From Linyphia triangularis (lineage: Eukaryota > Arthropoda > Arachnida > Araneae > Linyphiidae), in assembly GCA_963978545.1 (NCBI GenBank), contig OZ021724.1:103396023-103460022 (forward strand): a stretch of 64,000 bases of DNA. Reading direction: 5' to 3'. Below, in pieces: positions 55,848-64,000 of this stretch. The position numbers were made by a program, and so were the translations under genes. Below the pieces are notes generated by a model. That model had not been told where the DNA came from and did no database searches. It saw nothing but the letters and a program-made list of their open reading frames with translations. How positions within the stretch are numbered: the first letter of the stretch is position 1; every line of letters starts with the position of its first letter.

Positions 55848-56160
55848 CGACTCCAGTCAGAGTGCAAGCGAGCCCGAGCGTAGGCGAGGCGAGATAGGCA
55901 GAGTCAGGGCGGAAGAAGCCGAGCGCACCAAGTACACACTCCTACTCGCACCCGCCCGTCTTGTCTCGGCGTGAGTGAACTGGAGTCGTCTCACGCTCGC
56001 CTCTAGGGCAGACTCGGGTCCTTTGACTCGTGTCAAAAACCGACTCCAGACGGAGCGCAGGCGAGACGAGCTAGACCGAGGCAAGGCGGAAGAAGCCGTG
56101 AACACTCTTACAAAATGCACTCTTCTACTCGCACACGCTCGTCCTGTCTCGGCGAGAGAG
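55848..56160. repeat. Diverged founder units of the GC-rich array
   Basis: Two longer, diverged units start ACCGACTCCAG at about 55848 and 56039. Each contains a CAGGCGAG/GGCGGAAGAAGCC segment absent from the main array, then a part aligning with the 79-bp unit (CTACTCGCAC, CCTGTCTCGGCG, GTGAACTGG). Very GC- and CpG-rich. Confidence 0.85.
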
Positions 56161-58289
56161 AACTGGTACCAGTAATAGAAGCAGTGAGCACCAAGTACAT
56201 CTCCCTCTCGCATCAGTTCGTCTTGTTTCGGCGAGAGTGAACTAGTACCAGTAATAGAAGCAGTGAGCACCAAGTACATCTCCCTCTCGTAGCAGCTCGT
56301 CTTGTTTCGGCGAGAGTGAACTAGTACCAGTAATAGAAGCAGTGAGCACCAAGTACATCTCCCTCTCACAGCAGCTCGTCTTGTTTCGGTGAGAGTGAAC
56401 TAGTACCAGTAATAGAAGCAGTGAGCACCAAGTACATCTCCCTCTCGCAGCAGCTCGTCTTGTTTCGGCGAGAGTGAACTAGTACCAGTAATAGAAGCAG
56501 TGAGCACCAAGTACATCTCCCTCTCGCAGCAGCTCGTCTTGTTTCGGTGAGAGTGAACTAGTACCAGTAATAGAAGCAGTGAGCACCAAGTACATCTCCC
56601 TCTCGCATCAGCTCGTCTTGTTTCGGTGAGAGTGAACTAGTACCAGTAATAGAAGCAGTGAGCACCAAGTACATCTCCCTCTCGCAGCAGCTCGTCTTGT
56701 TTCGGTGAGAGTGAACTAGTACCAGTAATAGAAGCAGTGAGCACCAAGTACATCTCCCTCTCGCAGCAGCTCGTCTTGTTTCGGCGAGAGTGAACTAGTA
56801 CCAGTAATAGAAGCAGTGAGCACCAAGTACATCTCCCTCTCGCATCAGTTCGTCCTGTTTCGGCGAGAGTGAACTAGTACCAGTAATAGAAGCAGTGAGC
56901 ACCAAGTACATCTCCCTCTCACAGCAGCTCGTCTTGTTTCGGCGAGAGTGAACTAGTACCAGTAATAGAAGCAGTGAGCACCAAGTACATCTCCCTCTCG
57001 CAGCAGCTCGTCTTGTTTCGGCGAGAGTGAACTAGTACCAGTAATAGAAGCAGTGAGCACCAAGTAGATCTCCCTCTGGCAGCAGCTCGTCTTGTTTCGG
57101 TGAGAGTGAACTAGTACCAGTAATAGAAGCAGTGAGCACCAAGTACATCTCCCTCTCGCATCAGCTCGTCTTGTTTCGGCGAGAGTGAACTAGTACCAGT
57201 AATAGAAGCAGTGAGCACCAAGTACATCTCCCTCTCGCAGCAGCTCGTCTTGTTTTGGTGAGAGTGAACTAGTACCAGTAATAGAAGCAGTGAGCACCAA
57301 GTACATCTCCCTCTCGCAGCAGCTCGTCTTGTTTCGGCGAGAGTGAACTAGTACCAGTAATAGAAGCAGTGAGCACCAAGTACATCTCCCTCTCGCATCA
57401 GTTCGTCCTGTTTCGGCGAGAGTGAACTAGTACCAGTAATAGAAGCAGTGAGCACCAAGTACATCTCCCTCTCACAGCAGCTCGTCTTGTTTCGGCGAGA
57501 GTGAACTAGTACCAGTAATAGAAGCAGTGAGCACCAAGTACATCTCCCTCTCGCATCAGTTCGTCTTGTTTCGGCGAGAGTGAACTAGTACCAGTAATGA
57601 AGCAGTGAGCAACAAGTACATCTCCCTCTCGCAGCAGCTCGTCTTGTTTCGGCGAGAGTGAACTAGTACCAGTAATAGAAGCAGTGAGCACCAAGTACAT
57701 ATCCCTCTCGCAGCAGCTCGTCTTGTTTCGGTGAGAGTTAACTAGTACCAGTAATAGAAGCAGTGAGCACCAAGTACATCTCCCTCTCGCATCAGCTCGT
57801 CTTGTTTCGGCGAGAGTGAACTAGTACCAGTAATAGAAGCAGAGAGCACCAAGTACATCTCCCTCTCGCAGCAGCTCGTCTTGTTTCGTTGAGAGTGAAC
57901 TAGTACCAGTAATAGAAGCAGTGAGCACCAAGTACATCTCCCTCTCGTAGCAGCTCGTCTTGTTTCGGCGAGAGTGAACTAGTACCAGTAATAGAAGCAG
58001 TGAGCACCAAGTACATCTCCCTCTCGCATCAGCTCGTCTTGTTTCGGCGAGAGTGAACTAGTACCAGTAATAGAAGCAGTGAGCACCAAGTACATCTCCC
58101 TCTCGCATCAGCTCGTCTTGTTTCGGCGAGAGTGAACTAGTACCAGTAATAGAAGCAGTGAGCACCAAGTACATCTCCCTCTCGCATCAGCTCGTCTTGT
58201 TTCGGCGAGAGTGAACTAGTACCAGTAATAGAAGCAGTGAGCACCAAGTACATCTCCCTCTCGCAGCAGCTCGTCTTGTTTCGGCGAGT
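56161..58289. repeat. 79-bp GC-rich minisatellite, about 27 units
   Basis: Units start AACTAGTACCAGTAATAGAA and contain GCAGTGAGCACCAAGTACAT and CAGCTCGTCTTGTTTCGGCG. The period is 79 bp throughout, except for a 1-bp deletion in the unit near 57590. Variation is mostly at CpG or linked sites (GCAGCAGC/GCATCAGC/GCATCAGT, CGGCGAG/CGGTGAG). GC content is far above the surroundings. Minus-strand frames (55857-56369, 57506-57700, 58187-58369) are translations of the unit with a 79-residue cycle and are not genes. Confidence 0.97.
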
Positions 58290-58299
58290 GTGTACGGGT

Positions 58300-58515
58300 A
58301 CCATAAGAAACAATTGAAAGAAATATGGTTATTAAAAAACGAAGGGTATTTTATTTCCTCAAATGTCACCAGTACAGATTTATAAAGATGAACATTTAAA
58401 CTGAAATATGTTATAAGTCTTAACCATGTAAAAAGTTTTGATGAAGGTTCCTATAAACAATCAATTTTTCTTGAATTGGTTGGTATTTGATAGAAAAATA
58501 TCACTGGATGTTTTT
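58300..58515 (+). repeat. Rpt-C copy 2, right half only
   Basis: Directly follows the 79-bp array: GAAATATGGTTATTAAAAA, CACCAGTACAGATTTATAAAG, GAACATTTAAACTGAA, CTTGAATTGGTTGGTATTTGA. It matches the right halves of the other copies; the left half is replaced by the array. Confidence 0.7.
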
Positions 58516-58619
58516 CAACTGTCGTAACATTCATCTACGGATGTATTTTTACTTTCATTTACTCATATGCAATACATGTTGTAATGAAAGTATAATATTC
58601 TGTCAAAAAAATAAAAAAA

Positions 58620-59000
58620 ATCATTTTTTTTTTTTTTTTTTTTTTAACATTTCTCCACGTTTTGGAACAACCTTATCTCAAAAAAGTGATTTAGAAAAAA
58701 TGTCTGTCTGTGTGTATGTGGTCAGCATAACTCTTGAACAAATGTACCTACGATGTTCAAATTTGGTGTGAGGATTGGGGATTGCCCAAGGACCTATCAT
58801 TATGTTAAGGCTTTCTTCAAAATCGAGCATGCGCATAAAGTAGCTGCCATTGTAAAAATCATGTTTCTCAATGATTGCTAAAAACGGCTCTAATTATTTT
58901 GTTCAAAATCGCTGTGTTAATGCCTCTTAAGGTGTTTTAAACATCCCTACCTCCGAAATTCTCTTAAAAAGGCTTTAATGACGTAAAAAGTTGAAAAACG
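58620..59000 (+). repeat. Rpt-B copy, plus strand
   Basis: T-rich tract, GTGATTTAGAAAAAATGTC, TGTCTGTGTGTATGTGGTCAG, AAAATCATGTTTCTCA, CATCCCTACCTCCGAAATTC, AAAAAGTTGAAAAACGAATG: same order as the minus-strand copy at 38820-39280. Confidence 0.7.
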
Positions 59001-60945
59001 AATGCCTTCTTACATTGAGCATAGCTCATCGACGATCGTTATTTCTCCTCTCCACAGTTTTACTTATAAGACAGGATATCATAAGAATTATCGAAATAAA
59101 TATCGCCAAAATACCTATTTTGGACAGGTTTTTTTTTTTTTTTTTTACAGATGCATATAACAATTATCGCAAAAAAAATAAAAATATCACCAAACTGGCC
59201 ATATTTTCACAATGAACGATGAAAATATAAAAGCGGTAAATGTCACGAATCCACATCAGTTACATAGTGTAATTGAAAGTTGTGCAAGGATTCACAACCT
59301 TATTTTTATGTGTGTGCGTAGTGACTTATATAAAAGCTTATCATTATTAAGTGGTAGCTATGACCCAAAATTAAAGCACTATTAAACCGCAAGGCCGTAT
59401 ATCAAAATGATTCGGTACGCAAAAAAAAAAAAAAAAAAAAAAATCCGATGGATGGCTATGTCTTGTATTCTAATTGATGATATAACAAAAGTCAAGTACC
59501 GTTGTAAATCGTGGAATGTCTTTATTAATTGTATATAATTTTTTTTTTATCATGAGGGGGTATGTATACATTAAAATTAAACCAAACTTTAAATAGTTCA
59601 ATGGCAATCCCATAATATTATACCGTATTTAGATGTAGATTCCAATAAAAAGTCTTAGTATCAAATTTCATGATTTTCCAATGAGTGGTTAGTAATTTGA
59701 ATGAGGTCGAAAAATAGCAAATTGGTGTTAAAAAGAAAATTAGTTTGTTTTAGCCATACATTTTAAATAGTTAATACACTTTTGGAATTTTTGTTTCAAA
59801 CGATAGTTTATAAAAGGTCAAACATTAATAACATGCAACTTTTGTGTTAAACAGTTTTCAAATAATTAATTATTAATTTTTAAATAATACATTTTTAAAT
59901 CATTATGTATTATTTTTTGAAATAATTATTTATTAATTTTTCAAATAATTAGTTATTTATTATTTTTTTTTTAAATAGAAACAGGTATTTTTTTTTTACT
60001 TACATTAGAATTATCATGGTTGAAAACCTCTCCAGAATTTTTTTCATTCGATTTTGACATTTGATTCTCAATATTTTAGCAAAAATGTATAAAAGTTCAT
60101 TTGTAGGGACCGTGTAATAGATAACGTCTTGAAGCATGTAAAACGAATGCTTTTCACCGCTCTAAAGAAATTTGCCCTCAAGATCGGCCAAAACATTATT
60201 GATCATAAGTGATGTGTTTCTCAACATAATGAACTGAAATTTGGTATCTAGGGCAAACGAAGTATTATAAATCGAATGAAAACATACTAAATAAGAGTTC
60301 GTATTGACATTTTTAAAGATAGAGTTCATTTTACTAAGTAATACAGTCCCCTAAGAAAAAAATTGCATCAGACATATAGAAAATTGTAAACAAAACATTT
60401 TAGGGCAAATCTCAAGATTCTACGATAATTAAAGCCTAAGATGTACCCATCTTTCGGATATTTTTTTGTTGTTGTAAGTGGACAGTTTTTAAATAATTAA
60501 CTTGTAAGTGTGTATATTATACTGTCAATGTGGATATCCATCACTTATTGCTCATCTTCATTTATATCCAATTTTTATCCCGTTAGAACAGCTAAGAAAA
60601 TCTGTTGTCAACATTTGTAACTAATTTTGATAATTTATAGTCATGTTTTTACAGCTTTCAAAATAACTTTACTTATGGTTTTATTATTCTATCGATCTTT
60701 ATTTTTGAGTTATTTAATTTAAAAATCAAGGAGCTCTTCGGTAGACATCGTTGTACCAATTACGTTTATATTTTGGTTCAAATCAGAGTATTACATATTC
60801 ATAATTTTGAAAATAATTTTTTCCGAGTAGGGCATCTTTTATTTTATTATGTTCACATATAGAACTATATTATTTCGAATTTTTTTTTATGTCGTTAACA
60901 TAAAATAGAAAACAAACTATAATGGAAATAAATTCACTAGTAAAC
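59001..60945. other. AT-rich, no gene supported
   Basis: Homopolymers near 59130-59147 (T) and 59421-59443 (A). The word GCGTAGTGACTTATAT near 59317 recurs near 63540, in the neighbourhood of another Rpt-C copy. Otherwise featureless. Confidence 0.45.
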
Positions 60946-60949
60946 AATA

Positions 60950-61640
60950 CTTTAAAATACCGTTTTAATACTAAAAGTAACTAAATGTTTGAATGAAATT
61001 TTGTTTCTTTTACTGTTATTTTTAAGGAAATCTTCTCAAATAACACTAAAATATAAAAAAAAAAACAACTATGAAGAACTGATCAAAAATAACAGTAAAA
61101 GACAAATTCCACGATGGATTTTCATTCGAAGAGGTAAATAAAAAATTTCATGGTGCAATTCAACAATTACAGAAAATAATGCCGTTTCAATTCAAATTGA
61201 TCGAAACAAAATATTTTCAATAATATATATAAAAAAGATGTATAAATAGTTATAAAAAATAATCGTCTGGTGCAAAATTCCAAATGCACTAGATGAGCTT
61301 TTTTCGAAGTAAACGTTTCAATTTATTTTTCACAAAGCAATTTTTGACCATACGATAATTTAATTTCAATATATATTATTAACACTTATTATGGAATGAA
61401 TCGATCAACATTCCTGTTAATTAGAAGGTTTAATTTAAAAATTGCAATAAACTTTTGGAAAATATAGTTATTAAAATAATAAAATACATTTTATTTTTAC
61501 AATTCGACACCAGTACGAATTTACTAAAATGGACATTTATATTGAAATGTGATACTTGAAGTTTAATAGTTAAGAATATTAAAACACGTTTCATGTGAAG
61601 GATCGATTCTTCTTGAATTGGTTTGTGTTTAACTTATTTC
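60950..61640 (+). repeat. Rpt-C copy 3
   Basis: Same block order as copy 1: CCGTTTTAATACTAAAAGTA; GAGCTTTTTTCGAAGTAAA; TCAACATTCCTGTTAATTAGAAG; GACACCAGTACGAATTTACTA; CTTCTTGAATTGGTTTGTG. It also contains a perfect 17-bp inverted repeat (61007-61023 and 61085-61101). Confidence 0.68.
61007..61101. repeat. 17-bp perfect inverted repeat
   Basis: CTTTTACTGTTATTTTT and its exact complement, 61-bp loop, inside Rpt-C copy 3. Not obviously present in the other copies. Confidence 0.85.
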
Positions 61641-61654
61641 CACAGTAAGGGCAT

Positions 61655-61810
61655 ACACGTCATGGCTGCTTGGTTAGCGCTCTGGTCTCGCATACCAAAG
61701 GTGCAAGGTTCAAATCCTTGGCTAGGGATTGTTGTCCGTTGTTGTTTGGAATTCACGTTAAGCTGAAGGTCCTGGCTTAATAGGGCGTCATTGTGCATAA
61801 TGGTAGATAG
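61655..61810 (+). mobile_element. SINE-D, tRNA-derived head
   Basis: A-box-like TTGGTTAGCGCTCTGG, an anticodon arm with 7-base loop CTCGCAT and B-box GGTTCAAATCC, with a clean 5-bp T stem (CAAGG/CCTTG). The acceptor and D stems do not pair well, and the sequence continues into a SINE-like body (GGAATTCACGTTAAGCTGAAGG). I therefore call a SINE head instead of a tRNA gene. Confidence 0.6.
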
Positions 61811-62775
61811 TTCAACGTGCAAATCAAGATTATGTATTTATTACAATATCCAGGCGATTGGAAAAAATAAATCCCACAGAGTGTGCAGTTAGGAAATATT
61901 GTTTGGGAAAAGGGAAAAACTTCAAACTCATATTATACTTGAGTCGCCCATTTCAAAAAGTGCCTAGTTGCCTTGGGGGCAACTTTTCAGGAAGCGAGAC
62001 AAACCTGTATTTTAATAGACTCAAGAGTTAATTTATGACTGTTATGTTTATAAAATCTGTAATTAAATTAGAAACACAATTAACAAGGTCTTAGGTCGGT
62101 GTTATTTTATATAAAGCAGTATTAAGCTGTTTTAATATACAACTAGGCAGTTTTGGAAAAGTTTTTCTTATACTTAGCTAGTTTTGGAATTTGACCTTTA
62201 CGATTAGGTAGTTTTGGCACTGTAAATGCAACTGGTCAGTTTCCAAAAACAACAATGAGACTGAATGTGATGTTAAAAGTAGTTTGTTTTAAACTTTTAT
62301 TTAACTTTATTTAAACGTGCTAAAGTTTTTATTTAAACTTACACTTTTTACAACGCCTTCAACTCTCACTTCTTCAACATTTGCAATATTTAAACTCATT
62401 TTCTTTCACAAGATCACAAGAAAAGACAACATAACACGAGACATAACCTAATAGAAATCACTCTAATTTCATACAATATAGCTGAAAAAATATAACTGAG
62501 TCCCTAAAAGTAGCAGGTTAGTCAACAGTAATTATTAGTGAAAAGTGAAGAAATATAGTTCTGCACTATGAAAATGTCCTCCAGTTTTTCAGAATCAACA
62601 ATTTTGAGGAACTTAAAACTAGTTCTTACGACTCTTAGAGGCTTACAATTTGTTCGAGAGTTATTCTAACCTCGTACACACATACATACATTTTTCTAGA
62701 CCAGTTTTTTGAATCCAGGTTCTTTCAAACAGTGGAGAAATAATAATAATAAAAAATTTTGGACGGAAACATTAC
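61811..62775. other. AT-rich; short GGTAGTTTTGG-like direct repeats
   Basis: Near 62145-62225 a TAGGCAGTTTTGGAA-like word occurs about three times at 30-45 bp spacing. Nothing else supported. Confidence 0.45.
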
Positions 62776-62779
62776 TTTC

Positions 62780-63277
62780 ATTACTATGTAAAAATATGAG
62801 TTATTGAAATTAAAAAGAAACTATGATTGTAATTAATTTAATGGTAAACATTCCTTTACATATGCCGTTTAATACAAAAATTATCTAAATATTTGGATTA
62901 ATTTCTAAGGGAACCCTTCACAAATAACTCTAACAGGCTTTTTCCATGGTGTAATATTTTTTATATGTAATAAGTAAATAATTTTGTGTTATAATAAAAC
63001 ATATAACTGTTTTAGAAAATATTTTTTTTATTCAAAATGCTTGACAGAAATTTCATTTTTAGCGGCTGGTGTAACATTTCTACCCCCCCCCCTCCACCCC
63101 CTTTCAAGATGAACTCTTTTTTTTTTTTTAAATTCGCGACTTAATTTGTATTCCGAAACATTCTATTTGATCTTGCAGTAATTTGATTGGATAGTTTATT
63201 ATTAACATTCAATATTGTAATTAATCTATCAACATTTCCGAAAAAGCTTAAATGTTTACTGAAAATTTATATGACAC

Positions 63278-63328
<51 letters not shown>

Positions 63329-63480
63329 TAAATATTAAAGGCATTTAATTTTTACAAACATCACCAGTTTGAATTTACTAACATGAACATTTAAATTGAA
63401 TTATATTATTGTTCTGATAAGTTGTACAGAAACTCTTAATTTTCTCCTAGGTTGGTATTTAAAAGCAAAATCTCGGTGTA
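62780..63480 (+). repeat. Rpt-C copy 4
   Basis: GCCGTTTAATACAAAAATTA; CCATGGTGTAATATT; a C-run then CTTTCAAGATGAACTC; ATCAACATTTCCGAAAAAGCTTA; an A homopolymer at 63281-63315; CATCACCAGTTTGAATTTACTAA; GGTTGGTATTTAAAAGC. Same order and strand as the other copies. Confidence 0.65.
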
Positions 63481-64000
63481 AGTTGTTAAACAATGTGATT
63501 TTTTTTTTTTTATCCTCAGTATTCGTTTTTGATATCGATGCGTAGTGACTTATATTTCTCCAACCCAGTACAAGGCCCGTTTAAAAAAAATCCATGACCT
63601 CAGCAAACAGTCATTTTACCGACTGCCTCTAAGAATCCGTGCATTCGACCGAATCGGAAGTTTTCTGAAAAATTCTCACAACACGTCTATTTTCTCTTCT
63701 CTTTTTGACTAAGATGACTTCAGAGGGTGACAGAAGAACTTCCGGATGAGACATTCTTTAATTTTTTTTTTATGTCCATTTAAAGTAAAAACCGTCTGCT
63801 TGACCATTCGGAAGGAACCGGTTCAACAAAGTGATTTTTAAGAACTATTTTGTTTTAGTTTGAGATTTGTTGACTCGTAAGGAATGTGTTCGTATGATTT
63901 TTTGTCAGTTCGGGCTAACTTTTTGTCTGTTTGGTTGGATTCCCATCTGATCCTATGTTATTGCTGATGTTTGGAAGTTATGTTGTAATTGATGGAATGG
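63481..64000. other. No gene supported; window edge
   Basis: Moderately AT-rich, slightly more balanced after 63560. No recognised motif apart from the shared GCGTAGTGACTTATAT word near 63540. Confidence 0.4.

Noticed and set aside
55857..56369. 170-codon minus-strand frame, the longest in the window
   Set aside because: It lies in the GC-rich minisatellite and its founder units; the amino-acid pattern is the 79-bp unit read in successive phases, without domain or start context.
60340..60375. ACAGTCCCCTAAG resembling the right end of the 45739 MITE family
   Set aside because: No TTAA, no partner end and only about 12 matching bases; could be chance.
61664..61735. Possible tRNA-Ala(CGC)-like gene
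   Set aside because: T arm and anticodon loop fit, but acceptor and D stems fail and a SINE-like body follows.

Overview
The window looks like a gene-poor, repeat-packed intergenic or intronic stretch from an animal nuclear genome. It is strongly AT-rich by eye, with many long A/T homopolymers. It has tRNA-derived SINEs with target-site duplications (TSDs), solo LTRs with TATA box and poly(A) signal, mariner, hAT-like and TTAA-flanked miniature transposons, a decayed jockey-type LINE, and several minisatellite arrays. The repeat spectrum suggests an arthropod, most likely a chelicerate such as a spider; that placement is inference from repeat style, not a match to a named genome. I find no convincing intact host protein-coding gene, no rRNA and no functional tRNA. 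Nearly all longer open frames lie inside repeats.

Layout. 0-11 kb: a SINE; a mariner relic carrying a nested TTAA-flanked MITE; a 656-bp foldback element; three more MITEs with TTAA (or TTAA/TCAA) flanks; a trinucleotide microsatellite; copies of a dispersed repeat called Rpt-A here. 11-17.4 kb: a solo LTR (minus), a ~205-bp tandem array interrupted by two SINEs, AT-rich filler, another Rpt-A. 17.4-21.2 kb: a TTAA MITE containing both a foldback element and an 8-bp-TSD hAT element, then an inverted-repeat element and a second solo LTR (plus). 23-27.2 kb: an old foldback copy split by a CAGGG-ended element, a GC-richer island, a degenerate MITE and an uninterrupted mariner relic. 30-33.3 kb: complex tandem repeats with TATA-like motifs and a purine-skewed satellite. 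36-38.5 kb: a 246-bp element with perfect 82-bp arms, a higher-order tandem array and a long SINE. 38.8-46.5 kb: Rpt-B, SINE, Rpt-A, the LINE relic and a MITE. 46.9-47.4 kb: a GC-richer, exon-like island. 48-52.8 kb: an ATATT satellite, a truncated MITE, SINEs, a tandem duplication and twin hairpins. 53-63.5 kb: four same-strand copies of a degenerate repeat (Rpt-C), two of which abut minisatellites: a 44-bp x 20 array and a GC-rich 79-bp x ~27 array.

How the parts work together: the recurring theme is small non-autonomous elements with precise TSDs, inserted into each other. At least seven loci share the same logic (TTAA-type TSD, GG...CC termini, usually ~630-730 bp), which suggests one class of transposase (piggyBac- or Kolobok-like) acting in trans. 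No source transposase is in the window. Paralogous copies supply empty sites that fix several boundaries. Names Rpt-A/B/C and SINE-A/B/C/D are labels coined here.
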